DNA of 51,342 nt. Origin: Deltaproteobacteria bacterium UBA1386 (GTDB lineage: Bacteria; Desulfobacterota; Syntrophorhabdia; Syntrophorhabdales; Syntrophorhabdaceae). Of this stretch, positions 15,519 to 24,028 are shown in pieces. The notes beneath the pieces were generated by a model. That model was given only the letters and a program-made list of their open reading frames with translations, did not search any database and was not told the origin of the DNA. The DNA lies in the NCBI GenBank assembly GCA_002305765.1, contig DBQU01000061.1, positions 1-51,342 on the forward strand, read 5' to 3'. Both the position numbers and the translations under genes were made by a program. Each line of letters begins with the position of its first letter. The stretch's first letter is position 1.

Positions 15519-16607
15519 ATGAGTTTTTCGTGCGGTTTCATAGGTCTTCCCAATTCGGGGAAATCGACCATATTCAACGCACTTACCGCACTCGCGGTTC
15601 CCTGCCAGCCATATCCCTTCTGCACCATCGATCCCAACGTGGGTGTCGTCCCCGTTCCCGACGCGAGACTTTTCAGCCTGGCCCGTCTCTTGAAGCCCGA
15701 GAAGGTCACTCAGACAGCCATCGAGTTTGTCGATATCGCGGGCCTCATCAAGGACGCCCACAAGGGGGAGGGTCTGGGGAACAGGTTCCTTTCCCATATC
15801 AGGAACGTCGATGCCGTTGCCCATGTTATCCGGGCCTTCAACTCCGGACAGGTGCCCCACGTGTACGCCGATATCGACCCCGCCCGGGACATGGATATCG
15901 TGGAGACGGAGATCGTCATCTCCGACCTCGAGATCGTCGAGGACCGCATACGGAAGATAGAACGGCTCGCGAAGATCTCGAAGGACAAGGGCGAAGCGGA
16001 GATGGAACTTCTCCTCAGGGTGAGGCGCTACCTGGAGGCCGGCCGCTTCGTTGCCACCGACGACTTTGACGAGAACGAGAGGCAGGCCCTGCGTGCCTTC
16101 GATCTCATCACCACAAAACCCCTCTTCTACATCGCCAACGTCGATGAGGAAGGTCTGTCGGCGTCCCCGCAACCCGCCATCGAGGAAGCTGCCGCCAAGA
16201 GGGGAAGGCAGGTCGTCTACATCTGCGGCAAGCTGGAACAGGACTTGAGCGCCCTGCCGGAGGACGAGCGGGCCTCCTTCATGGAACTCTATGACATGAA
16301 GGAATTCTCCATCGAAAAGATCATCCATGTCGGCTATCGCATCCTCGGCCTCATCACCTTTTACACTGTCGTGGGCAAGGAGATGCGCGCCTGGACGATA
16401 CCCCGGGGGACTACCTGCGCGAAGGCCGCGGGCAAGATCCACACGGACATGGAGAAGGGATTCATACGCGCCGAGGTCATCAACATCGACGATCTCATCA
16501 CCTGCGGCAGCGAACACGCCGCCCGCGAAAAAGGCCTCCTCCGCCTCGAAGGCCGCGACTACCTTGTGGAGGATGGGGACATACTCCACATACGCTTCAA
16601 CGTTTGA
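15519..16607 (+). CDS. ychF: Redox-regulated ATPase/GTPase YchF
   Basis: This Obg-superfamily protein has 362 residues. The P-loop is GLPNSGKS (8-15), followed by the switch DIAGLIKDAHKGEGLGNRFL. The NKxD position is replaced by an 'NVDEEG' type loop (IANVDEEGL), the change that makes YchF prefer ATP. The C-terminal TGS domain is at ~280-362. YchF binds the ribosome and is involved in stress responses. It is 10 bases after pth. A degenerate copy of the 9-bp repeat follows its stop. Confidence 0.93.
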   Translation: MSFSCGFIGLPNSGKSTIFNALTALAVPCQPYPFCTIDPNVGVVPVPDARLFSLARLLKPEKVTQTAIEFVDIAGLIKDAHKGEGLGNRFLSHIRNVDAVAHVIRAFNSGQVPHVYADIDPARDMDIVETEIVISDLEIVEDRIRKIERLAKISKDKGEAEMELLLRVRRYLEAGRFVATDDFDENERQALRAFDLITTKPLFYIANVDEEGLSASPQPAIEEAAAKRGRQVVYICGKLEQDLSALPEDERASFMELYDMKEFSIEKIIHVGYRILGLITFYTVVGKEMRAWTIPRGTTCAKAAGKIHTDMEKGFIRAEVINIDDLITCGSEHAAREKGLLRLEGRDYLVEDGDILHIRFNV

Positions 16608-16612
16608 CCTGG

Positions 16613-16630
16613 GTTCAAGCGGCTGCAACG
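16613..16630. repeat. Degenerate 9-bp repeat (GTTCAAGCG family)
   Basis: One exact GTTCAAGCG (16613-16621) and one degraded unit (GCTGCAACG) lie between the convergent stops of ychF (16607) and the zinc-ribbon gene (16635). Confidence 0.5.
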
Positions 16631-16634
16631 GTCT

Positions 16635-17951
16635 TTAGATGTTTTTCCCCTGTTCCAGCACGTTCTTCATGAGACCGCAGTTTATGTCTGGTTGGATGTA
16701 TTCGTGGTCGGTCTCGGTCACAGGGAAGAGTACGAGCAGTGCCTCGCGGAGGGTTATCCTCATGTCGGGAAGAAGGGGGAGGACCTTCTTCTTGTTGATG
16801 GCGAAGTCGGCTATGATCGTTATCAGGCTGTCGAGGGCGTCCTGAGGGGTGAGGTTAACGGCCTGCACGGGCGCGTCGGGCAGCCTGTCATGGAATTCAC
16901 CGGAGAAGTTGGCAATGGTGAACTGCTTTGACATACGCCGATAGACCGCCGGCGTCATCCTGAACGCGGGTGTCCAGAAGAAAAAGGGAGGTTCTTCCCA
17001 GCCCGGTTGTATGACCCTGGGAAGGTTTCCAAGGCGTACCAGGTCCGCGTAACAGTCGAGTTTCAAACCCTCGACCTCGACCCGGAGCCGCCAGAAGGGC
17101 AGGTATTGACGCACCGACCCCGGAGCCGCTTTCGTCGACAGGGCGGTCGCGAAACCGACGCGTCCAAGACCTTGACCATCCATCCTCCAGGCGGAATTGC
17201 ACCCGTTGCACAAGAGGACGCAGCTGTCCCTTTCAGCCAGTGTGTTCCAGCCGCACTCGGGGCAGAGGGTGGGCAGGAAGTTTATCGCCCAGCCGCCGGA
17301 GAAAAACTCGTACGGAAATGACTCGTACACGGGAGGGCCCTCGTAGAGCGCTTCGTTGAGTACTGCATCATGAAAACGGCCGTTGCGGACGAACATCGGC
17401 GTGTAGATAAGGCTCATCGTGTCCGCGACGAAGGCTTCGTGGTAGAGCCTTTCCTCTTTCAGCTCCTTTCTCGTTACGAGGATCTCCGCGTAGTCCCCCT
17501 CTGTCCCGCGCCGGACGAAACGGGTTTCGTGAACTGTCACCGTCTCGTAAGTCACGTTGTGTTTTGCCTCCACAAAAGACTTCTCGAAAGGGATATTGGG
17601 AGGTATGAATCTGGCGTTGTCCGCGGGCTGCACAAAGCGCAGTTTCAGCGCTTGCGGCCGTAATCCAAGGGTTTGCGCGAAGTGCTTGCTTTCGACGGCA
17701 AGGAAGGTCTTGTCCAGGATCCCGTTGGTTATCCCGCTTGTCCTGCAGGAAAAATGCACACCCCTGAAACGCCAGTAGGGCACGTAGATCACCTGTTCGA
17801 GAAAAGGGTCCAGGGGGGTAAAGCAGTATCGAAAGTAGTCCCGGGGCTGCATGTAGAGCCTGGTCTTGCAGAAATCGCAGGTAAGCAGCCTGTCGGTCTC
17901 CTCGAGGACCACCGGGGCGCCGCATTGGGGGCACTGATGTTCGATCTGCAT
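16635..17951 (-). CDS. Zinc-ribbon protein of unknown function, partner of the SPFH protein
   Basis: The protein has 438 residues, and I recognise no characterised family. A zinc ribbon lies at the very N-terminus (C7, C10, C25, C28). A second four-cysteine site lies near residues 232-255 (CPECGWNT then CNGC). Between and after them are mixed alpha/beta stretches rich in aromatic residues (YVPYWRFRG, FFWTPAFRM) and no membrane segments. The first ribbon followed by repeated 'YVPYWRFRG'/'YLPFWRLRV' strands suggests a duplicated domain. It is 5 bases downstream of the SPFH gene and surely co-transcribed with it, so a joint function at the membrane is likely. Confidence 0.75.
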   Translation of the reverse strand: MQIEHQCPQCGAPVVLEETDRLLTCDFCKTRLYMQPRDYFRYCFTPLDPFLEQVIYVPYWRFRGVHFSCRTSGITNGILDKTFLAVESKHFAQTLGLRPQALKLRFVQPADNARFIPPNIPFEKSFVEAKHNVTYETVTVHETRFVRRGTEGDYAEILVTRKELKEERLYHEAFVADTMSLIYTPMFVRNGRFHDAVLNEALYEGPPVYESFPYEFFSGGWAINFLPTLCPECGWNTLAERDSCVLLCNGCNSAWRMDGQGLGRVGFATALSTKAAPGSVRQYLPFWRLRVEVEGLKLDCYADLVRLGNLPRVIQPGWEEPPFFFWTPAFRMTPAVYRRMSKQFTIANFSGEFHDRLPDAPVQAVNLTPQDALDSLITIIADFAINKKKVLPLLPDMRITLREALLVLFPVTETDHEYIQPDINCGLMKNVLEQGKNI

Positions 17952-17956
17952 GATGG

Positions 17957-19057
17957 CTAGATCTTTTCCCCGCAGTGGTTGCAGAAGACCGATCCCGACA
18001 GGTTGTCAGTCCCGCAATGAGGGCACTTCAGAAGCTCTTCCCTTGCCGTCACACTCTGGCCGCAGGCAGGACAGAACCTTGCCCGTGCGGGGAGGTTCTT
18101 GTGGCACTTCGGGCACTGGGAGATCACGAGAAGGTGGTGTCCGCAGGACGGGCAGAACCGGGCATCCTCGTTGATAGGGTTCTGGCACTCGGGGCATTTC
18201 ATACCACCGTCGGATCGCGGTGCTCCCTTGAGGGTCTCCGCGTACATGGCGGGCATCATGAAGCCGAGTCCCATGCCCATGCCCGCGCCCGCTTCGCCGG
18301 GGTTCTGAGCGGCGCTTTCCATCGCCATGGCAGCCTTCATCTTGACCAGCTTGTTAAGGTCGTCGAACATGGCCAGCCTGCTTTTGTCGTCGATCGCCTT
18401 CTGGACCTCCTGGGGAGGGGTGATGGAATTGATGTAGAGGCCGGAGAGCTGGATGCCGAAATGGGAAAAGTCCTTCTCCAGCATCTGTGTCAGTCCCGCC
18501 GACATGGTGTCGTACTGACCGGGCAGGTCGAGGAGGGTGTCGAGGTTGCTGCCGAGATAGTCGTTGAAGCGGGAGAGTATGACCTTGCCCAGGTAGTCCT
18601 CAATGTCCTCGACGGTGTAGGACGCCTTCGTTCCGACGAGGGTGTTGATGAACAGCGACGGTTGGATGACCCTGACATTGAACATGCCGAAGGCGCGGAG
18701 CCTCACGAGCCCCAGTTTTGAATCCTTGAAAGCGACGGGATCCCGTGTTCCCCAGGGAAGGTTCGTGAAGACCTTCGTATTGACGAAATAGACCTCCGCC
18801 CTGAGCGGACTCGTGAAGCCCCAGGGGAGGCTCAGGAGTTTCGTAATGATCGGTATGTTGAGGGTGGAAAGCGTGTAGCGCCCGGCCCCCAGGGCATCGT
18901 ACGCCTTGCCCTGGTAGAAGAATATCGCCGCCTGGCTCTCGCGCACGGTGAGCTGGGCGCCGTACTTGATGTCGCCCGACCCTTCCTCGGGCAGCCTGTG
19001 GGCTATCTCCTTCCCTGTATCATCGAACCATTCGAGTACTTCCAGAAAGTTCCCCAT
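17957..19057 (-). CDS. SPFH-domain protein with C-terminal zinc ribbons (YdjI-like)
   Basis: The protein has 366 residues. The N-terminal ~250 form an SPFH/band-7 type domain: LTVRESQAAIFFYQGKAYD, the GRYTLSTLNIPII block, and FGMFNVRVIQPSLF. A short Gly/Met-rich linker (GAGMGMGLGFMMPAM) follows. Three zinc-ribbon pairs then run from ~285 to the end (CPECQ/CPSCG, CPKCH/CPACG, CPHCG/CNHCG). The layout resembles Bacillus YdjI and 'virion core protein'-type SPFH proteins, which organise membrane zones under stress. There is no signal peptide. No PspA-like gene is nearby, unlike the Bacillus operon. Confidence 0.8.
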   Translation of the reverse strand: MGNFLEVLEWFDDTGKEIAHRLPEEGSGDIKYGAQLTVRESQAAIFFYQGKAYDALGAGRYTLSTLNIPIITKLLSLPWGFTSPLRAEVYFVNTKVFTNLPWGTRDPVAFKDSKLGLVRLRAFGMFNVRVIQPSLFINTLVGTKASYTVEDIEDYLGKVILSRFNDYLGSNLDTLLDLPGQYDTMSAGLTQMLEKDFSHFGIQLSGLYINSITPPQEVQKAIDDKSRLAMFDDLNKLVKMKAAMAMESAAQNPGEAGAGMGMGLGFMMPAMYAETLKGAPRSDGGMKCPECQNPINEDARFCPSCGHHLLVISQCPKCHKNLPARARFCPACGQSVTAREELLKCPHCGTDNLSGSVFCNHCGEKI

Positions 19058-19142
19058 ACCATCCCCCTGCGTGTTTTTTTTTCGAAAACTTACTATGGGA
19101 AAAGAAGGAAGTCAATGACGGAGAGCACAGGAGCGAAAAGAC

Positions 19143-19300
19143 GCACACGGGTCTTTCGCTTAAGCGAAAAACGGGCACACGGGCAGACGGGGAAAACCGG
19201 ACACTGAAAAGACACTGTTTCTTAGTTGCTTTTAGCGCGTTTGCCCGTTTGCGCGAAGCGCAGACTCGTGTGCCCGTCCATGCGTCGCAAAGCGACGCTG
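19143..19300. repeat. Intergenic hairpin element, copy 2
   Basis: Two blocks (19145-19182 and 19243-19279) are the reverse complement of the element at 5191-5315, in the mirrored order. A further perfect hairpin GCGTCGC-TTT-GCGACGC (minus-strand reading) lies within a few bases of the pstB stop codon at 19301. The whole gap 19058-19300 appears to be made of such hairpins; I see no gene in it. Confidence 0.85.
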
Positions 19301-20053
19301 CTACCCGTATCTTCCCGTGATGTAGCCCTCAGTCCTTTCGTCCCGGGGGGAGGTGAAGATGTGGGATGTTTCGCCGAATTCGACGAGGTCGCCGAGGAGC
19401 ATGAAGCCCGTGTAGTCGGAGACTCGGGCGGCCTGCTGCATGTTGTGGGTGACGATGAGGATGGTGTAGCGCTCCTTCAGTTCGATCATGAGCTCTTCTA
19501 TCCTCATGGTGGCGATGGGGTCTAGGGCGGAGCAGGGCTCGTCGAGGAGGATTATCTCCGGTTCCACCGTCAGGAGGCGGGCGACGCAAAGACGCTGCTT
19601 TATCTCTTCCGAGAGATCGAGGGCGGGGGTGTGGAGTTTGTCCTTGAGCTCGTCGAGAAGGCCGACGGAGTGAAGACAGCGATCGACGATCTCTCTCCAT
19701 CCGCGCCTGTGTCCTATTCCGTGGACCTTGAGGCCGTAGACCATGTTCTCGTAAACAGTGAAGGGGAAGGGGTTTGGGCGCTGAAAGACCATGCCCACTT
19801 TCTTCCTCAGGTTGATGATATCGATATCCTGCAGCTTCTCGTTGTGGACGTATATCTCGCCCTCGATGCGGACCTCCTCCAGAAGATCGTTCATACGGTT
19901 GAAACAGCGAAGAAGCGTTGACTTTCCGCATCCCGACGGGCCGATGAGGGCCGTTATGGCCTTGGAGTGGACCTGGAAATCGACGTTCTTGAGGGCGTGA
20001 AAATCCCCGTAATAGAGGTTGAGCTTGTTCGTTCTCAGGGCGAATCTATCCAT
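19301..20053 (-). CDS. pstB: Phosphate ABC transporter ATPase with degenerate signature motif (PstB-like 1)
   Basis: The protein has 250 residues and is the last gene of the phosphate-uptake operon. Present are Walker A GPSGCGKS (38-45), the Q-loop Q91 (VFQRP), Walker B ILLDEP with the catalytic E172, and the H-loop H203 (VTHNMQQ). The ABC signature, normally LSGGQ, is LSEEI (147-151); I re-read these bases on the minus strand and the change is real in this sequence. The rest around it (KQRLCVAR) is normal for PstB. Its neighbour PstB2 keeps LSGGQ but lacks the Q- and H-loop residues, so the two would make one proper ATP site together. The ATG shares one base with the pstB2 stop. Confidence 0.9.
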   Translation of the reverse strand: MDRFALRTNKLNLYYGDFHALKNVDFQVHSKAITALIGPSGCGKSTLLRCFNRMNDLLEEVRIEGEIYVHNEKLQDIDIINLRKKVGMVFQRPNPFPFTVYENMVYGLKVHGIGHRRGWREIVDRCLHSVGLLDELKDKLHTPALDLSEEIKQRLCVARLLTVEPEIILLDEPCSALDPIATMRIEELMIELKERYTILIVTHNMQQAARVSDYTGFMLLGDLVEFGETSHIFTSPRDERTEGYITGRYG

Positions 20054-20808
20054 TATCCAAACTTTCCCTGTATGTAGTCTTCGGTCTTGGCCTCGGCGGG
20101 GGCGGTAAAGACCTTTTCCGTCGTATCATACTCTATGAGCTCCCCGAGGTAGAAGAAAGCCGAAAAGTCGCTGATCCGGGCGATCTGTTTCGTGTTGTTG
20201 GACACGAGGATGATGGTGTACTCCGACTTCAGCTCACTCAGGGCGTCCTCGATCTTTGCCGTTGAGATGGGGTCGAGGCCGGAGCAAGGCTCATCGAGAA
20301 GGATGATCTCCGGTTTAAGCGCCAGGGTCCGCGCGAGGCAGAGCCTTTGCTGCTGTCCGCCGGAGAGCTTGAGCGCCGACGTGCCGAGCCTGTCCTTCAC
20401 CTCATCCCAGAGGAATGCCTTCTTGAGGCTGTCCTCTACGATGTGGTGCAGGGTGGTGCGGTCGCTCGTCCCTTTAAGTCTGGGCCCATAGGCGATGTTC
20501 TCGAATATGGAACGGGGCAGGGGGATGGGAACGGCGAAAACGGTTCCTACACGTCTTCGCAGCTCAATGGGGTTGATGCTCCCGTCAAGGATGCTCGTTC
20601 CGTCTATGGTGGCATCGCCCTCGATCTTCACGTTGTTCTCGAAGTCTATCATGCGGTTGATGACGGAGATGAGGGTTGATTTGCCGCTACCCGAGGGCCC
20701 CATGAAACCGGTGATGGTGTTCCTGTGAACCTTGATGGTGACGCTTTTGAGCACCTCTGTCGTGCCGAAGGATAATCGTAATCTGTCAGTCGCGATCTTT
20801 GTGTCCAT
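20053..20808 (-). CDS. pstB: Phosphate ABC transporter ATPase lacking Q- and H-loop residues (PstB-like 2)
   Basis: The protein has 251 residues. Walker A is GPSGSGKS (37-44), the signature LSGGQ (148-152) is intact, and Walker B with E173 is intact. The Q-loop glutamine is alanine (VFAVP, A92). The switch histidine is asparagine (LVSNNTKQ, N204 where PstB has THNMQQ). Both changes were checked on the bases. The family features CSGLDPISTAKIE and the end DYIQGKFG are typical of PstB. The ATG at 20808 has AGGGA upstream; an upstream TTG at 20832 would overlap pstA. It pairs with the next ATPase gene. Confidence 0.9.
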   Translation of the reverse strand: MDTKIATDRLRLSFGTTEVLKSVTIKVHRNTITGFMGPSGSGKSTLISVINRMIDFENNVKIEGDATIDGTSILDGSINPIELRRRVGTVFAVPIPLPRSIFENIAYGPRLKGTSDRTTLHHIVEDSLKKAFLWDEVKDRLGTSALKLSGGQQQRLCLARTLALKPEIILLDEPCSGLDPISTAKIEDALSELKSEYTIILVSNNTKQIARISDFSAFFYLGELIEYDTTEKVFTAPAEAKTEDYIQGKFG

Positions 20809-20815
20809 TTCTTCC

Positions 20816-21652
20816 CTATGAATACCGCGCAATGGCCTTGTTCATGATGTAGTACGCGAGTATGTTGATGAGAAGGATGCTGAGCACGAGGACAACGGCC
20901 GTGCCGTACGCCTTCTCCATGGAAATGCCTTCCCGGGCCAGAATATAGAAGTGGACTGCCATGGTCCTGCCCGAATCCATGAGGGACAGGGGAAGCCTCA
21001 GGGAACTGCCCATTGTGAAGATGATTGCCGCCGTTTCGCCCACGGCCCGCCCGATGCTGAGCATGATGCCGGTAAGTATCCCGGGGATCGCCGCCGGAAT
21101 GACCACCTTCTTGATCGTCTCCCACTTGCTCGCGCTCAGGGAGTAGCTCACTATTCTGAGCTGCCGGGGCACGGCCCTTATGGCCTCCTCCGATGTCCTT
21201 ATGATCGTCGGCAGGATCATGATGGTCATCGTGAGGACGCCCGCGAGGAGCGACCAACCCATCTTGAGCTTGATGACAAAGAAGATGAAGCCGAAGAGGC
21301 CATAGAGGATCGACGGGATGCCCGCCAGTGATTCGACACCGAAACGGATGAATTTCGTGAAGAGCGATTCCTTCGTGTACTCCGTCAGGAATACCGCCGT
21401 CCCGAGGCCCAGCGGAGTGGCGAGGAGTATGGACAAGAGGGCGAGTTGGATCGTTCCCACGATGGAGGGGAAGATGCCGCCCTCCCTCCCCATGTCCTCG
21501 GGGAAAGAGAAGATGAAGGCGAAATTGACGTGGGGGAATCCTTTAAAAAAGATGATCGCCACGATGATGATGAGGATACCGACGGTGAAGTATGCCTGGA
21601 CGTTGAGTCCCATCCTCACGAAGCGGTTTATGAACCGGGGGTTGATTCTCAT
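20816..21652 (-). CDS. pstA: Phosphate ABC transporter permease PstA
   Basis: This 278-residue inner-membrane permease has about six hydrophobic segments. The EAA loop region reads YSLSASKWETIKKVVIPAAIPGI, the coupling site for the ATPase, and is followed by GRAVGETAAIIFTMG, a strong mark of PstA/PstC. Its start overlaps the pstC stop by 4 bases. With PstC it forms the membrane channel for phosphate delivered by PstS. Confidence 0.93.
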   Translation of the reverse strand: MRINPRFINRFVRMGLNVQAYFTVGILIIIVAIIFFKGFPHVNFAFIFSFPEDMGREGGIFPSIVGTIQLALLSILLATPLGLGTAVFLTEYTKESLFTKFIRFGVESLAGIPSILYGLFGFIFFVIKLKMGWSLLAGVLTMTIMILPTIIRTSEEAIRAVPRQLRIVSYSLSASKWETIKKVVIPAAIPGILTGIMLSIGRAVGETAAIIFTMGSSLRLPLSLMDSGRTMAVHFYILAREGISMEKAYGTAVVLVLSILLINILAYYIMNKAIARYS

Positions 21653-22512
21653 TTTGCGATCTTCCTCTTGATGCCGAAGTTAGCGATGTAATTTAGTATC
21701 ATGATGATGACCATGAGGACGACGCCTGTCGAGAAGAGCCCCAGGCGGTGGTCGCCGGTGGCATACGCGAGCTCCAGGGCGATGTTGCCCGTCAGCGTCC
21801 TTAAGGGGTCGAGAATGCTCGTGGGTATCTTGAGGGCGTTGCCCGCGATCATGATGACCGCCATCGTTTCTCCTATCGCCCGTCCCATGCCGAGGATGAA
21901 GCTCGCCAGGATGCCCGACTTGGCCGAGGGGATGATGACCTTGTAGATGGTCTGCCATTTCGTCGCCCCCATCGCGGCGGAACCCTCGCGATAGGTCCGG
22001 GGGACGCTGACCAGGGCATCGAAGGAGATGCTGATGATCGTCGGCAGGATCATGACGCCGAGGACGAGGCAGGTGGATATGAGAGAGAACCCGGACCCCC
22101 CGAGATAGTTCCTGACGAGGGGCACGATGTAGATGACACCGAGAAACCCGAACACCACCGACGGGATGCCGGCAAGCAATTCGATGGCGGGCTTAAGGAG
22201 CATCCTTGTCCTCTTCCCCGCGTATTCCGACAGGTATATCGCGCAGGAAAGCCCCAGGGGCGCGCCGATGACGAGCGCCCCGATGGTAACGAGAAACGAT
22301 GATATGATCATCGGGAATATGCCGAAGTGGCCCTTGGTAGGGGCCCATTTCATCCCGAAGATGATCTTGTTGAGGCCTACTTTGAGGAAAAGGGGCAGGC
22401 CCTCCGCAAGGATGAAGATGAAGATGAGAAAGAGAAAGAGAAGCGACGAGAGCGCGAAGGCCACAAGCACCCACTTGACGAAACGCTCTTTCAATACCGT
22501 CCTGTCAATCAT
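21649..22512 (-). CDS. pstC: Phosphate ABC transporter permease PstC
   Basis: This 287-residue permease starts with a long hydrophobic segment (FALSSLLFLFLIFIFIL). It carries the EAA loop GATKWQTIYKVIIPSAKSGIL and the family GRAIGETMAVIMIAGNA. It overlaps pstS by 8 bases and pstA by 4, which indicates tight translational coupling. With PstA it makes the transmembrane pair of the high-affinity phosphate importer. Confidence 0.93.
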   Translation of the reverse strand: MIDRTVLKERFVKWVLVAFALSSLLFLFLIFIFILAEGLPLFLKVGLNKIIFGMKWAPTKGHFGIFPMIISSFLVTIGALVIGAPLGLSCAIYLSEYAGKRTRMLLKPAIELLAGIPSVVFGFLGVIYIVPLVRNYLGGSGFSLISTCLVLGVMILPTIISISFDALVSVPRTYREGSAAMGATKWQTIYKVIIPSAKSGILASFILGMGRAIGETMAVIMIAGNALKIPTSILDPLRTLTGNIALELAYATGDHRLGLFSTGVVLMVIIMILNYIANFGIKRKIAK

Positions 22513-23317
22513 AGAACCCCACGAGTCCTTCGTTCCTGAGTATCTTCTGTCCCTCCTTTGAAAGGACGTAGTCGACGAACCGCCTTGATCTCGGGTCCAG
22601 TTCGCCGTTGGTCACGTAAAGAAAAGGCCGCACCAGCTTGTAACGGCCCGATTTGATGGTCTTTATGGAAGGTTTCACACCGGCGATGGCGATGGGTTTG
22701 ACCTTCTTGTCGACAAGGCCCATGGATATGTACCCTATCGCGTAAGGGTCGGTGGCGACGACTTCCTTCACGGAGCCGTTGGAATCCTGCACCATGGTGC
22801 CGTCATCTATCTCCTTGTCCTTCATGACAAGGCCTTCGAAGGCGCCCCGTGTGCCCGATCCTTCCTCGCGGGACACCGCGTCTATCCTCCTGTCGACCCA
22901 CCCCAGCTGCCGCCAGTTGGAGATGTGGCCGCTGAATATCTGGCGTATCCTGTCGAGATCCATCTCGCCGACAGGGTTGTCGGGATGGACGACGACCGCT
23001 ATCCCGTCGTAACAGATGGTTATCGTGTTGAGTCTCTTCTCGTCGTCCTTCAGTTGGCGGGAGGACATCCCGATCTGGACGGTGTTGTTGATCACCGCCT
23101 GGATCCCCGCTGTGGAGCCGCCTCCCTGCACGTCTATGACGAAGTTCTTGTGGTCCACCATGAAGTGCTCCGCCAGTTTCTCCGTGAAGGGCATGACGGA
23201 CGTGGAACCTGCTATCGTGATGGTGTGTTTCTTCCCCGGTTTGTCACCGGAGGCGCCGGAGCAGGAGAGAAGAGCGGCGATAAGAGGTAGAAGTATGACC
23301 CAGTGCCTGAAATTCAT
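22505..23317 (-). CDS. pstS: Phosphate-binding lipoprotein PstS
   Basis: The protein has 270 residues. The signal peptide ends in a lipobox (ALLSC, C19), so the protein is probably lipid-anchored rather than a free periplasmic protein. The binding fold shows TIAGSTSVMPF (phosphate loop), VQGGGSTAGIQAV and SREEGSGTRGAFE, all typical of PstS. It is short but complete to the C-terminal helix. It captures phosphate for PstCA. Its ATG follows the phoU stop by 3 bases. Confidence 0.93.
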   Translation of the reverse strand: MNFRHWVILLPLIAALLSCSGASGDKPGKKHTITIAGSTSVMPFTEKLAEHFMVDHKNFVIDVQGGGSTAGIQAVINNTVQIGMSSRQLKDDEKRLNTITICYDGIAVVVHPDNPVGEMDLDRIRQIFSGHISNWRQLGWVDRRIDAVSREEGSGTRGAFEGLVMKDKEIDDGTMVQDSNGSVKEVVATDPYAIGYISMGLVDKKVKPIAIAGVKPSIKTIKSGRYKLVRPFLYVTNGELDPRSRRFVDYVLSKEGQKILRNEGLVGFYD

Positions 23318-23320
23318 CTG

Positions 23321-24001
23321 TTATTCCTGGGGATCTCTGGAGTGCCGTATTATCTTTCCCTCCACGAGGAAGATGACGAGTTCCGCGACATTGACGGCGT
23401 GGTCGGCCATCCTCTCCAGGTACTTGGAGATGAAGAGCACACGTGTGGCCCGTGATATGGTCCGCATGTCCTGCATCATGTATGTCAGGAGTTCGCGAAA
23501 GATCTGGTCGAGGAGCTGATCGACCTTCTGGTCGTCCTTGGTGACCTTCCGTGCCATCGCCACGTCTTCCTTGACGAAGGCATCGAGGCTTTCCTTGAGC
23601 ATCAGCTGCACAGTATCGGCCATCATGGGAAGGTCGATGTAAGGTTTCAACTGGGGTTCCTGATTAAGTTCCTGGACCCTCTCGCAGATGTTGACGGCCA
23701 TGTCGCCGATCCGTTCCAGGTCGTAGTTGATCTTGATGGCCGTGGTGATGAATCTCAGGTCGCGGGCCGCGGGCTGCCTGAGTGCCAGGAGCTTGAGACA
23801 GAACTCGTCGATCTCCACCTCGAGGGCATTGATGACCGGGTCATCCTCTATGACCTTCTCGGCAAGGTCCGAGTTGCGTTCAAGAAGGGCCCTGATGGCA
23901 TTGCTGATGGCCTTCTCGACGAGCCCTCCTTCATGGAGGAGCTTCTCCTTGAGCTCTTTCAGCTCAAGATCGAAAGTCTTGTAGATGTGTCCTTCAAGCA
24001 T
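23321..24001 (-). CDS. phoU: Phosphate signalling protein PhoU
   Basis: The protein has 226 residues in two repeated three-helix bundles. Each carries the metal-binding acidic motif of the family (RFITTAIKINYDLERIGDMAVNICE and RVLFISKYLERMADHAVNVAELV). PhoU links the Pst transporter to the PhoR-PhoB system and represses uptake at high phosphate. It is first in the operon here, whereas it is usually last. The ATG at 24001 has AGGAGG seven bases upstream. No phoR or phoB is in the window. Confidence 0.93.
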   Translation of the reverse strand: MLEGHIYKTFDLELKELKEKLLHEGGLVEKAISNAIRALLERNSDLAEKVIEDDPVINALEVEIDEFCLKLLALRQPAARDLRFITTAIKINYDLERIGDMAVNICERVQELNQEPQLKPYIDLPMMADTVQLMLKESLDAFVKEDVAMARKVTKDDQKVDQLLDQIFRELLTYMMQDMRTISRATRVLFISKYLERMADHAVNVAELVIFLVEGKIIRHSRDPQE

Positions 24002-24028
24002 TGCTCGCCTCCTGGTCTGGATGGGTAG

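Noticed and set aside
15486..16628. A 380-codon open frame antisense to ychF
   Set aside because: YchF is clearly real. The antisense product is a composition artefact without recognisable motifs.
19301..20053. PstB1 as a decaying pseudogene because its signature is lost
   Set aside because: The frame, ribosome coupling, Walker motifs, Q- and H-loops are intact, and the partner shows the complementary losses, which points to selection instead of decay.
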